The notes below the pieces were generated by a model, which saw only the letters and a program-made list of their open reading frames with translations, was not told the DNA's origin and made no database searches. Below, one piece after another: positions 1-11,217 of a DNA stretch of 64,000 nt (its first letter is position 1; each line of letters starts with the position of its first letter). Both the position numbers and the translations under genes were made by a program. Source of the DNA: Periconia sp. R9002 (taxonomy: Eukaryota; Ascomycota; Dothideomycetes; Pleosporales; Periconiaceae); the NCBI GenBank assembly GCA_023627715.1, contig JAMAHW010000003.1:558001-622000 (forward strand), given 5' to 3'.

Positions 1-346
1 GGTAGGTAGGTGAAGTTCAAGTTTAGATCGAGGTTCGTTCGAGCCAGCAGCGGGTTGGAGATGACAAAAAATCTATACCCAAATTCCGCGTGAGCATCCG
101 AGAGAGGTATCACACAACGTCTACAGCCCTCTACCCAAATTTTCCCCCCTTAATTTCTCCCCATTCAAAAACTCAACAACAACAACCGGGAAAGACAGGC
201 ACGGTAGTGGTATCTCAAACGCCATTCAAAATGCTCAATTAAAAAGTAAGGGGGGAGGTTTGCCAGCAAAGCGACAAAGATCAAAAAATGAACAATCAAA
301 AGGAGGAAGCAAGCAAGCACGCACGCACGCTTCAGGCGAAAGGCTT
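1..346. other. 3' flank of the ammonium transporter gene
   Basis: No gene is visible here. The stretch lies downstream of the minus-strand ammonium transporter and probably holds its 3' UTR. It opens with a short GGTA tandem and has a small ACGC tandem near 316-330. Confidence 0.6.
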
Positions 347-2133
347 TTAACCGCGGGAGGAAGGAAGTTCCGTTTTTTCAGGAACACCTTCGGGGCCCAA
401 AGCTAGGGCGTGACGGTCGCCTCCAACACCGGTGTGCGCTCCGTCGTGGCTGCTCTCGCTGGGCGCCTTGCCCTCGAGCATCTGGCTGTGCTGGGCGATG
501 CCGTGACGTTCGCCCTGGGGGATCGAGTGCTCGGTGCTGACGGGGTCGGCCTTGGCCGGGGTCCACGCAAGGTAGTCGCGGCGTACCTCGACGTAGTCGT
601 AGGCAAACTCGCCGAGCTGGTCGTCGTCCATACCGAGGAGCTCAGCCTCTTCCGATGCGCGGAGGTGAAGGCCAGGAATCTTATCAATGCCGTAGGCAAG
701 GATTGCGCTGACAACGAAGGTGTATGCGGAGCAAGCCACAATGTATGCGATCTGAATGTACAGTTGCTTCCAGTTGTGGTGGATCCATCCGCCGTTGCTG
801 ACACCGTTGTTCACTCCATCGAGGCCGATGACGTAGGTAGCGGCGAAAATACCGTTGAAGAAGAGACCGACCATACCGGCGATGCCGTGCTCAGCGAACA
901 CATCGAGAGCATCGTCAATCTTGATCCAGAATTTGACTGTGGGAATAGTCAGTACAATAACGTAGATAAATATAAAATTGGAACAAACATACTCTTCGTG
1001 GCGAAGTTAGCAATGATGCCGGTAGTGACGCCAAGAGCAACACTGGCCCACGGCGTGATGAAACCAGAAGCAGGTGTAGCAGCGACCAAACCTGAAATGC
1101 AGCCGGAACACCAACCGACCATAGACCACTTGCGAGCAAGGCGCCAATCGAGGATCGTCCAGGTCATGGCGGCGAACATGGCCGTCAAGTTGCTGTTCCA
1201 GCATGCCATGGTAGCGCGGAGGTTGGCACCGAAAGCAGATCCACCGTTGAAACCGAGCCATCCGAACCACAGCAAGACAGTTCCGAGGGTGATGAGAGAG
1301 ACGTTGTGAGGACGGAAGTTGAGCATCATCTTCTCCTGGCGACGTCCCAGAACCCAAGAGTAGGCGAGAGCAGTCAGACCGGAACCAATTTCGACGGGAC
1401 CTCCTCCTGCATAATCGAGACCACCCCATTTGAAGAACCATCCATTAACATTCCAGGCCCAGCACGCGAGAGGGCAGTATACGATCGTAGCCCAAAGCCA
1501 GATGAAAACCATCATGGGGATAAGTCGGCCGCGCTCGGCGACAGCTCCGACGACGATGGCAGCGGTGACGGAGCAGAATTGCATCTACCCAACCCCGTTA
1601 GCTACACTACTTAAGCGAACAAGAATGAATCAGGAACTTACCTGGTAGAAGGAATACAAAAGTTCTGGAACCAAAGGACTTCCAGGGCTAGGAGAGCCGA
1701 GGACCGTCTTGAGACCAAATTTGTCCAGGTTTCCAATGTAGCCATTGGTGGCCGTTGCGCTGAAAGCCAGTGAATAACCCCAGAAGTACCATTGGAAAGT
1801 GATGACGGAAGCAGAGAACATGCAGGCCCAAATCAAAGAAAGAGCAGATTTTCTCCTCGCAAGACCGGAATACAAAAAGGCTAGACCAGGGACCATGATC
1901 AACACCATGGCAGAAGCCACGATGATGTAGGCGGTATCTCCCGAGGAGTACCATTGGTTCAAGTTCTCGGTGGCTAATTGGTGGCAAATACGTCAGTGAC
2001 CTGTCGCAACAGAAAAGGAAAGAAAGCATCTGAAGCCGGTCGCGTGGGCACCATGGATTAACTTACATGAATCACCGCCGGTCCCCTCGGTGCCATTGAA
2101 GGGGGTGGGCGCACCGATCCATGAGTAAGACAT
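347..2133 (-). CDS. ammonium transporter, Mep/Amt family (Mep1/3-like, Glu at first pore His)
   Basis: Plasma-membrane ammonium permease that takes up NH4+ as a nitrogen source. Four exons on the minus strand: 2067-2133, 1642-1973, 993-1584 and 347-936. They join in frame with GT-AG introns to give 526 residues, normal for the family. Visible hallmarks are the PELLYSFYQ-MQF junction, AVAERGR, the DYAGGGPVEIGSG pore segment and DVFAEHGIAG. The second pore histidine is present (about residue 347). The first is glutamate (about residue 198), which is the state known for the fungal Mep1/Mep3 subfamily, not for Mep2-type sensors. The hydrophobic core fits 11 membrane spans, and the C-terminal tail is long and cytosolic. 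The ATG at 2133 is chosen because exon 1 encodes the usual short N-terminus before the YSSGDTAYI segment. Closest named relatives are probably A. nidulans MeaA/MepA, but I cannot say which. AGATAA motifs upstream suggest nitrogen-catabolite control. Confidence 0.95.
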
Positions 2134-4704
2134 GGTGGGCAAAAAGGTGCCTGCAAGGTCGATTGCTCAGGCAGGTGTTTGCAGTAATTGGGCCCGTCGG
2201 TGATGGAGTGGTCGAGACGGGATGGAAGGCGGGCTAGGGCGGAGTACGGGGAGAGAGAAGAAGGAGAGGATGGGGAGAAGGGGTATGATATAAAAAAAGA
2301 CGGGTGGAGGAATATATGATGCAAGGAAAGCTAACTAGGAGCCCTAGCGGAGGAACCAGGGAGCAGGTCGACGGGGACTCTTTTATGTGATTGACGAATG
2401 AGTCTGGTCCCTAAGTAACTGGAATACCTAAGGCCGTGGACTCGTTGGGTTCTTATCTGGCGCAAGAGGTGGTTAAACGAGAAAATAACAAGCGTCACCC
2501 ACACGGCCAGCAGCCGCGCCGTGGGGTTGTCGCGTCGCATGGAGAGCTTTGTTCCCTGCGTGCAGTGTGCCGGGTTCGGGGGTCTTTGGCGTCACAGTGC
2601 ATTGTCTGTTTGGGCGACGTCTTATCTTTGCTGGTTTCGAATGGTCGTGACTACAGGCTAACACGACGACGAGGCGCCACCGTAGGGCGAGAGATAAGGC
2701 TAGTTAGTCTGCTCAAGTAGGTAAGTACGGTAGGTAGGTATTCCGATTCCGATTCAGCCTCCTCAGCCACGCGCGTGCTTTTCATCCGCTGTGTAAAGTA
2801 AGTAGTATCTGAACTATTCGCCGTTGTGATGAATGACTAGTAGGCAGAGATGTGTAGGGTTTTGTCGTGACTCTGCCCATTACCAAATGCTCCGACTTCT
2901 TGGGATGCTTGGTTGTTGCGACGGCAGGGGCGTCGGCTTGGCGTGGATTCCTTCACGTGGGATTTTGCTAAGACGATTGTTCAGAGGTACTTGTCGCGCT
3001 GATAACGACTCGGCGTTGATTGGCCAGGGCGGGAAGGGGCGACGCTAACCCCTTCTCGGCGCCCCCGACCGCGGCGCTCCCCTGTCTGGACTCTGGACCG
3101 TGTTCGGCCAAACCTCACTCCAAAACCACCATCATGGCTTACCTAACCTCTGTCTCTCGACTTTTGAGCCCGCCGATAACACCAGGAGTCGACCCGGCAC
3201 ACCTCACTTGTCATTCACCGCAGCCACTGCTCTAATTATGTCTCCACATCCTCGAGGGCCGTTCCGGTTATTTTTCTTGGGTCCATCAAAAGGAACCTCA
3301 TTCGCCATGCATCAACACATGAGACTTCCCAAACTTTCCGGCCGCCCGGTCTCCCACCAGCACTCATTCGGCTCATGCTTTTGCTTGAGAAAGCAATGAA
3401 CATGATACCATGATCAATTTCCCGCCTCATTCATCTGCCGGCCTTTCTCATCAGTGATCCGCATGTGATCGCCCGTGGCGATGGATGGTCCTTCTTCCAG
3501 CCCATTTTGTTTCCTCTTCATCGTCGTTTGCACCGAATGAAACAGCTTGTCAAAACATCAAAGACCAGCCTTCAATACCCACGTCGTTGTGCTCGTGTGC
3601 TTGGCCCAACCCACGAATTGGTTCCCTGGGTAAATCCCAGAAATAAGGCCCTTGCTTATCATCTCTACCCATTTATACCCCATTGCTTCTCGTGTTTGCT
3701 GATACACGCCCTTTGTAATTCTTGCTCTGCTGGCGCCGAAAACGTGGGTAGATGTAAGATCCACTCTTGGGCCATCAAGGGCCCCTGCAGGTAAGAACTC
3801 CCGCCTGCCCCGCGCTGCACGGCGGGAACGTCGCCAATGTACAAGGCCCTTTTCCGTGTTTTCATTTCAGCTGTCGTCTGTTGAGATGGACTCCAGAACC
3901 ATCCCAACTTCAGCGCGCTTATTGGGGGTCGTCTCGTGTTGAGTGGAATGAGCGTGGGACGATGGCGACTGGTTATACACTTCAAAAAAGCACATGCCGC
4001 ACGCCTGCCTGTCATTAACACCTGTTGCGACTCGAAAATAGATCACCTCACTTTCTTTTTCACCTCGTGGCATCCGGCTTGGCGTGAATCTGCCGCATCG
4101 CTATCATATCCGTTGAGTGATGGTTTGGGAGCCGGCGGCGAAAAAACCGCCTCTGTGCCGATTTCGGCCGCTCCAACTCACGTAACCCATGGGGTAGACC
4201 GCACAGTGTGGTGAAAAACCCCTGGATCTTGGATTACAAAGTTCTAGAATAATGCCGAATCCACCGACTAGAGTAAGCGTAAAACATCAGAAAGTCTTCT
4301 GGAATCTGTCTTTCCTAGTCGTACGAGCTGCAATTTTCCTTTGCAAAGTGACCTCGGAGTGTCCACGTGTGCCGTGCGCGTGTTCCTATACCTCACCGCC
4401 GTTGATTAATGAAAGTTGGTAACAATCAAAGCTATCATAGGTTTTGCATTCTAGGCCATATTATAATATAATATCCTTCCATTTCTCAACGACATTACCA
4501 CATGAATGTACAATGTCTGCCATAGAGGACATCCAGAACGGGACAAAACTAATCCCATCCTAGACTAGCTTACATTCCCATCCATCTCTCCCAACGGCTG
4601 CATGTCATAGCATGACCATGTACCCCAGACCGCATAGAAAAATGGGAAATTGAACATAACGCACCAAAGCCAAAAAAGGAGGCAGCAACGACAACCAAGA
4701 AGCA
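2134..4704. other. divergent intergenic region (ammonium transporter / cutC)
   Basis: About 2.6 kb between two genes transcribed away from each other, so it should hold both promoters. Short frames on both strands overlap and resemble no family. HGATAR motifs are present, including TGATAA at 3000-3005 and its complement at 3657-3662, in addition to the proximal cluster listed separately. Confidence 0.6.
2453..2697. promoter_or_regulatory. cluster of three AGATAA (HGATAR) GATA-factor sites
   Basis: TTATCT occurs at 2453-2458 and 2622-2627, and AGATAA at 2692-2697. All lie 320-565 bp upstream of the ammonium transporter ATG. HGATAR is the established binding element of the AreA/NIT2 nitrogen regulators, and fungal ammonium permease genes are known targets. 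Three strong sites in 245 bp fits that control. Binding itself is inferred. Confidence 0.55.
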
Positions 4705-5391
4705 ATGGCCTACTCGCTTGAAATCGCCTGCTTCAACGCGCACTCAGCCATCCACGCCGCAAAAGCAGGCGCGCACAGGATAGAGCTATGCGCAAACTAC
4801 CTCCTAGGAGGCATCACCCCATCCCTCGACACCTTGCACCACATCCGTAAACACACTTCCCCCGACCAGCCCATCAACGTCATGATCCGCCCCCGCGGAG
4901 GCGATTTCATCTACTCTGATGCCGAGTTCGCGCAGATGAAGGCCTCCATTTCCGAGTTCAAGGCCTCGGGCGCGGCGAGCGGGTTCGTTTTTGGGATATT
5001 GGACGGCGAAGGGAAACGTGTAGATGTTACTCGGAATCATGATTTGGTCGCTCTCGCGGCGCCATTGCCGTGTACGTTCCACCGCGCGTTCGACGGTTTG
5101 GAAGATATGCGTGCGGCAGCCGAGGCGCTGGTGGAGTGTGGGTTCGCGGCTGTTCTGACGAGCGGTGGTTTGGAAGGGGCGATTAGGGGGGCTGATGTGG
5201 TAGAGAGATTGAGGGCGGAGTTTGAGGGGAGGATTGTGTTTATTCTTGGGGGTGGGATCAGGAGTGCGAATGTTGGTGGGTTGAGGGAGAGGACGGGGGT
5301 GAGGTGGTTTCATTCGGCGGGGATTACGGGTGAGGGAGAGGATGTGGATGTTGGAGAGGTGGAGAGGCTTTTGGGGGAACTGAGAAGGTAG
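4705..5391 (+). CDS. cutC: CutC-family protein (copper homeostasis protein CutC homologue)
   Basis: Single-exon gene of 228 residues matching the whole CutC family, a TIM-barrel fold. Visible landmarks are LEIACFNAHSA at the first strand, RIELCANYLLGGITPS near residue 25, NVMIRPRGGDF near 58, FHRAFDGLEDM near 125, VLTSGGLEGA near 150, and ILGGGIRSANV and FHSAGI near the end. The family was named from E. coli copper-sensitive mutants. Its biochemical role in eukaryotes is not settled, although human CUTC binds copper. The protein is cytosolic, with no signal peptide. The ATG at 4705 sits directly before the first barrel strand, so no earlier start is needed. The gene diverges from the ammonium transporter and converges on the GPI-protein gene. 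Codon use shifts from C-rich in the first half to G-rich in the last third, but the frame is intact. Confidence 0.93.
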   Translation: MAYSLEIACFNAHSAIHAAKAGAHRIELCANYLLGGITPSLDTLHHIRKHTSPDQPINVMIRPRGGDFIYSDAEFAQMKASISEFKASGAASGFVFGILDGEGKRVDVTRNHDLVALAAPLPCTFHRAFDGLEDMRAAAEALVECGFAAVLTSGGLEGAIRGADVVERLRAEFEGRIVFILGGGIRSANVGGLRERTGVRWFHSAGITGEGEDVDVGEVERLLGELRR

Positions 5392-5732
5392 ATATTATTT
5401 ACCCTTTTAATTCTGATTTGGTAGAAAGGGTAGGTGGATGATGATAGGTTTTGAACATTAACAATATATACATTATATGGGGGTGTGTATACTACTCGTA
5501 GCGATGCTGCACAAAAGCGTCTATGTACACATATCCGTATACCACAGAAACATGGAAGCAGCTAATGCGTGAAGGAGAATCATGCCCTGTCCGAACATTC
5601 GTTGATCGCTTCAACTCGATGCAGTGTTCCGTTACGCCAACGCTCACCCGGTCCATGCCCGACCAAATACTCGTATATGTCGACATCTCTCGTAATAGAT
5701 GACCAAAAATTATTCTCATGGCACCGAATTCT
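5392..5732. other. convergent intergenic region (cutC / GPI protein)
   Basis: The two flanking genes end facing each other here, so this AT-richer stretch should hold both 3' UTRs and poly(A) signals. No other gene is visible. Confidence 0.6.
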
Positions 5733-6533
5733 TTATAAAGCGTAGAGGAGATACGTCAATGCAGAGATCACAGTGATCCCAAACGACCTCGAAGAGTCCA
5801 CAGCAAACCCGCCGGCCGCAGCACCCTGTGACGTCGAAGCCCTCGCTGCCGTCCCCTGACTCCCCGTTTGTCCCGCCGCCGAGCCCTGCACACTCCCCGT
5901 AGCCGAAGCCCCAGACGTCGACGCCGCCGTCGTCGACACAGTCGCTCCCCCAGACCCGGACACCGTAGTCGTAACCACGCCCCCAATCTCAGAAGCTGGA
6001 ATCGCACTCCCTACCCCAGTCCCCGTAAACTGGGGCGGAATCGACAACGTCGCTGTATTGGGCTTGGCCGCCGCATCGCCGGCGTAAATGTTGCCTGAAT
6101 CGCTTCCTTGCTTGGTATACTGTCCGCTGAGTAGGTTCGCTTTGGAGCCGCCGGACGTGAAGTCGCCCGTCGTCAGCGAGCCGTAGGATCCGTCTGGGAG
6201 TTGGTAGTTTGTGGTGAATTTGTCGTAGCACATTGGGATGTTGAAGTTTTGGATGTTGACGCAGTCGAGGGATTCGCGGCAGCAGAAGGTACCTGCGCGC
6301 GGCGCGAGGAGGATAGGGGAGGATGGTGACGAGGAGCGCTTGCCGAAGTGGATGTCTTTGACGGAGCTGAGCACGTCGTTGTACATGTTTTTTAGGTCCG
6401 GGCCGAAGGAGGGAGCTTTGGAGGAGGTTGCGCCTTGAGGGTTACAGGGTTTGCAGTCATCGCGTGGTGTGTTGGCAGTTGGGGTTGCTTGGGTGGTTGC
6501 AAGGAGGCCGAGGGTTAGGATTGTCCTCAACAT
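5733..6533 (-). CDS. secreted, probably GPI-anchored Ser/Thr/Gly/Ala-rich protein
   Basis: Single-exon gene of 266 residues starting at a true ATG (6533). The first ~17 residues form a signal peptide (MLRTILTLGLLATTQA). A Cys-containing region follows: CKPC near residue 27, then CCRESLDC and a downstream MCYDKF between about 83 and 105, and a GSYGSLTTGDF motif near 117. Residues ~165-240 are low-complexity Ser, Thr, Gly and Ala, suited to O-mannosylation. The last ~20 residues are hydrophobic (ITVISALTYLLYAL) after small residues, as in a GPI-attachment signal. This organisation is common among conserved ascomycete GPI-anchored wall proteins of unknown function. No enzymatic domain is seen. 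I infer a plasma-membrane or wall location. Confidence 0.85.
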   Translation of the reverse strand: MLRTILTLGLLATTQATPTANTPRDDCKPCNPQGATSSKAPSFGPDLKNMYNDVLSSVKDIHFGKRSSSPSSPILLAPRAGTFCCRESLDCVNIQNFNIPMCYDKFTTNYQLPDGSYGSLTTGDFTSGGSKANLLSGQYTKQGSDSGNIYAGDAAAKPNTATLSIPPQFTGTGVGSAIPASEIGGVVTTTVSGSGGATVSTTAASTSGASATGSVQGSAAGQTGSQGTAARASTSQGAAAGGFAVDSSRSFGITVISALTYLLYAL

Positions 6534-9426
6534 GGTGAAGGAATGTATAGAAATGGTTTCTTTGTTTGCGGTTTAACGAGCGAAATGATAGGCCAGGTTC
6601 CGATGTCGAATGCCAGTGTAGTTAAAAATTGTTGTTATTTACAAAATCTTGTTGTTATGGGCCTCACGGAACAGCGCGAGCGAGTGAGCCAGGTTGACCA
6701 GAAGTACGAAATGAGAGAAAGGGATCAAACGAACTGGAAGGGCCGTCGCGAAGGAAGGGAAATATAGCCGCAGGGACCGAAGTGAAACCCCTTCAAGGGG
6801 AGAGCCCTAGTAGTATATATCCCATGCTCGTAGTTGACAACAATCCAAGCGTCAGGCGATCAATCTGCTGGTTTTTTGCATGCATCCTGGGGGGCACACT
6901 ATTAGACACGGGACGTTTCTTGCCGGGGTGATGATTGGTCGCCTGCCCCTGCTGTCGACAATTTTCTGTCCCCCATGATAGCGTACCATTGGTTGGTGTT
7001 GGGCTCGCGGCGCATGGGTAGTCATTCTGGGAAGACGGTTGGCGCAAGACATCGAATTTGATGGCGAAATACTTTTGACATTGCGGGGCCCCCTGGACTC
7101 GCCTGTCTTGGAAAACAATGCACCTCCAGGGAGGGTTTCAGTTTAATGTTTATGGTAAAGCTCACATGGTACGCAACGGAGTTTTATATTGGAAGGTTGC
7201 TTGCGCCGAAGCTGCAATTACCTTTCATGTGGAATTTTCCTCTCACACCACCTTCAACGAGATGGATGGTCCTCAGCCCTTGTGAAGCGCGCCGTGTGGA
7301 GACGCTTCAGGCACCGCGAGACCCATTTCTCATTGCCTTGCTTGCAAAATGGGTTCGCGGACACACCAAAACCCAGCACTAAACACCAACCCAAGAAATC
7401 GCATGGCTGCTAAGTGTCCCCGCAGGCCCAATAACAGACCAACCCGTACTTCCACAAATTCACGCTCGAGGCTAGACGTTGACCAACTATCGAGGTGGCT
7501 TTCTTCGTCGATGAAAAAGAATTCACGCTATTATAGCACGCGATCATTCCGTCAGTCCATGGCTTCGGTTGCAGTGGTGGCATGCGCATGTCTTCTGTAG
7601 CACGTGTTGAACCGTTCTTCGAGCTTGAAACCGACTGGCTGGACCCCAACGGCTACAGCTCGAGCCCACACTTTAATCCAGCTACCTGTGTCGTACAGTA
7701 CTAAGAGCCCAAGTTCCTTCGCCCGTCATCTCAACGATTTTCAACGGGCCACTGGAAGAAATAATAATGTTTATTCCCGAACAGGGCTACGCTTGTCAAC
7801 ATCTTTTTTTTTTTTTGCGTGGCAATACAACACGACCTCAAGAATGACGTAAAGTCTCCTATTCAAAAGTGATCTTCATTGTCTATCCCGGGTCGTTACT
7901 ATAAACCGTGCTTTCTGCCAGAAATTTCAATAAAATGCGGTTTTATTGTGGATTAACTACAGCATATTTCCGGCCTCGCCGGCGATTGCCAGGCTTGGAT
8001 TGGGGGAGAGCTCGGCAGACCGGACTGCTAGTGTCTTGCCTAGCAGCCCAGCATCTTCGTCCGCTAGAAATCTGCCAACGATGAATTTAGTGCCGTGCTA
8101 ATGACCGAAGGTAGGTGAACCGATCATTCGATTACCTAGTTAGTGTTAGAACGTGCCTGCATGCCTCTTGTAGCGTAACGTAAACAACATGGTAGAAGCA
8201 AGCAAACCGAGTTCCGGGCAGGGTTAGATATTTGGTATCGACTTTTCTGGGGAGTAATCTAGTAGGGATCAAACTTGGAGATCTGTGGATAAGATAATAC
8301 AATAGGAAAAGTGTCAATACCAAGCACTCACACTGATCATACTGAGTGGATACACTCAATACCGCAGGTAAACCTAGTAATAATTGAAAAGAAGCATAGA
8401 TCGACGATCCGAGCTGTATTTTCACACGACGGACAAGCGGATTGATAGACGTCAAAGAGCTGGATCTCCCGAGGACTGTGGACAGTATCAGTCACTGGCG
8501 AACTCTTCCATACTCACATTTTGAATGTTGCTGACAATCATAGAGTACAGTGTATTTTCTTTCGACTGCTAAACATACATGTTTATGTTCCCTTCAGTGA
8601 AATTTTTAGTAATTAAGGCCGCCCTCTTTTTTTGTCACGCCTTGTTGGATTCCTTTAGATGTGTTTGCCCAATGGAATGCCTTTCACTTGGTAGCCTTGT
8701 ATCCTGCTTATTTTATGTACAACGAAAGGGGCAGACCCTTCAATTATCAAGCAGTTGTATCTAAGAAATATTGTAACTTGTGGACCCTCTTAAGAACATT
8801 ATACTCAAATATAGGCTTCGTTTGCTTCCACTTGCCTCCTGATATTTGATATTCGGGCATTTCTGTCTATTGACATTCACCTGTCAGGCCTCATTACGGG
8901 TCGGCTTGAAACAGAGTGTCAATCGCACTTTCTATTCTGAAATACTGTTAAACAACCTCTCAATGTACATTCCACAGGCGGTCAACCCACGATCCAGACT
9001 TTGATTCCTGTTAACAGGCATTTCTAGGGTGTGCCAACCCCCGTAGTGCTACTTACAGTCGCGAACAGAATCGGTTTCTCACTAGCGGTTTAATTAATTC
9101 TTATAGCATATACGCCTAATAAGGAGTGCTTTCCTCTGTGCTAACGTCTGTTGAAGATACTCCAGTAATTTACCTATCATTGATGTTTACAGTCATGTCA
9201 TGTGAGACATGTTGCTTGGCCTGGGTGTCGCTTACCTATTGCAGACCTTACAACACTGTGCATCTACAACAGCGATTCGCCGATACACACGTGTATTACA
9301 GCCACAATGCTGCGCCATCCACAGCCTTCTCTAATACAGCCTGAAAACGGGTCCCGCCCAGTCCGACTCACTCAATATCCAATCCACCCTACGTGATCTG
9401 ACACACGGCGACATCTTGCAATCTCC
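6534..9426. other. divergent intergenic region (GPI protein / ULD protein)
   Basis: About 2.9 kb without a supportable gene. The part from ~7.8 to 9.3 kb is visibly AT-richer than the coding neighbours and has only short, overlapping frames of at most 107 codons without family resemblance. A poly-T run lies near 7804-7815. No terminal repeats or transposase remnants are evident. Confidence 0.5.
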
Positions 9427-11217
9427 ATGGTTGTCCCCTTCGGTGTCTCTGTTGGTGACTTCATCGCCGGCATAAAACTAGTCCACGATCTCACCGAAGC
9501 GCTGAAAGACAGCTGCAGTTCATGCTCCGACTTTCGTGACCTTGTTCGCGAGCTTTACAGTCTAGAACGAGCCCTGCTCTCCGTGAAAAATGTCATCGAT
9601 CCGAAGAATCCGGAGTCCTTGCCATACGATATTTCACATGTCGATGCGCTAAAGCACGTAGTGCTGCAGATTCAGCAGATGATTGATGAATTCTTGGCCA
9701 AAAATAGGAAATTTCGGCTGTCACTGGGCTCGGTAAGAGGAAGCGGATCAGGTGTGAGGGATTGGGTGAGGAGGGTAGAGTGGATGAGGTATAAGAAAGA
9801 GGATGTGCAAGCGTTCAGGTGGAAAGTTAACGGACATTCAACGGCGGTGACTATAATACTACTGGGCATGCAACAGTAAGCTTATGTTTTAGGGTTTGCT
9901 TATTTGTGTTGACGGAAGCAGAGAAGTGAGCGGGAAGTCGAATACGCTGATATCGGATACGAGCAATAGTCTGGTTATGATGAAGACGCAGGGGTCGGAA
10001 CTGCAAAAGCTGATGATGGAGGTCCTGTAGGTAAACCAAGAACCCAGAAAGTTAGAAGGCAGCTAATTCGGGTGGTAGCGCGAGCAATCTCCAAATATAT
10101 CAGGAAGTCCAGGCTATCCGAACACAAGTGCCTGCGCAAGTGCTTCTCCAAGAGCCGGTGCTCTTTTGGGATGCTAGAGGCCATTTTGCGCCTTTCCATC
10201 TGGACTTTGTGAATTCAGCAGAGGTACAGATCTCCAATGGTACAATCATCATTTTAAGATTTTTTGCACTGATTCAGTCATGAAGGCGTTTATAGCAGTC
10301 CTAAAAGTCCGTTTCAAAGAAGTTGGTCTGAGTAAGATAGAAAAAGGAGAATTCGCCATTTCGGACGTCGCTACTAGGAGAGACATTGATCTTTTGCGAT
10401 CGTGGATCCGCTGCTTTCGGCCTGGTCAGAAGGTTAATATGAGCATGATTTTTGACCTGAGCCCTGGTACTGAGTATAATGGTTGCCCAGTATGCGGTTT
10501 CATAAACTCTGGAAGCTCAGATACCGAGATTAAATGGTATGGAAGCTTTAAAGAAACAGAGAGAACTCCTAGAGCTTGGCTGACTGGAGCAGTGCACGAT
10601 GTGACCGATATTACCAGAAGATCACTGAATGGTCCTCACATCAAAGAACCACTTCGGCCTCGACTGGAACACAGACAGATCGAAGCCGTTACGATCATAC
10701 ATCAACTATTGGTTCCCATGAAACAACAGATCTAGCAGAGGAAGATGAGGTCGAAGCTTTATCCGAGTATACCCGATTTCGACTCCGCATTCGGGACGAT
10801 GCTGAAGAACGCCAGCAATGGCCAGTACAATGGCATTACTATCCAGATGGGCGGACGGACGCACCATGGCCACTGCCGCCTAGATCGCAACATCCCCCTC
10901 CACCGCTCTGGCTTGAAGAATGTCTTAATCGATTTCGCGAGAAACATCCTAATAACCCTCTTGAAATTGTCGTGCGCCACTGCATCGTCGACCAAAACAC
11001 TTTCCAGGTGGCTGAACAAGACTCATTATCAGCATCTGACATTCTCCCTCCGGGCTATAAAGCACAATATGTTCCCTTTATACGTTTTCTTGATGAACCA
11101 GGCATACTATGCTATACGCACCCATATTCCGTGGCTGACACCTCCTACATTTATCTCGATAACCGCGTACATAAGGCGAATGTCCTGAAACGGGTTCCAG
11201 ACGCGATCACTCCGTGA
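9427..11217 (+). CDS. ubiquitin-like-domain (ULD) protein with helical N-terminus and CxxC zinc ribbon
   Basis: Five exons: 9427-9875, 9922-10026, 10079-10223, 10286-10536 and 10593-11217, in frame, 524 residues. Residues 1-145 are helical (VSVGDFIAGIKLVHDLTEAL, then a long amphipathic stretch), like the N-terminal domain of fungal STAND/NLR-type proteins. A Ser/Asn-rich linker follows. Residues ~200-290 match the fungal ubiquitin-like domain seen in such proteins: PVLFWDARGHFAPFHL, SAEAFIAVLKVRF, CFRPGQKVNMSMIFD. Splicing the last intron (GTATGG to GAGCAG, with CTGAC 12 nt before the acceptor) rebuilds CPVC-x13-CARC at residues 300-320, a four-cysteine zinc ribbon. That supports this junction. 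I do not recognise the last ~200 residues. There is no nucleotide-binding or repeat domain, so it is not a complete NLR. The third intron must use an AAG acceptor at 10283-10285 to keep frame, since the nearer CAG would not. Function unknown; signalling or incompatibility is only a guess from the domain company. Confidence 0.75.

Noticed and set aside
410..1309. 900-nt plus-strand open frame (299 codons)
   Set aside because: It lies antisense to exons 3 and 4 of the ammonium transporter, starts at a non-ATG codon, and crosses the intron of the true gene. It is a shadow frame.
7800..9400. Possible RIP-degraded transposon
   Set aside because: The stretch is AT-richer, but no terminal repeats, transposase or reverse-transcriptase remnants are visible and the bias is mild by eye.
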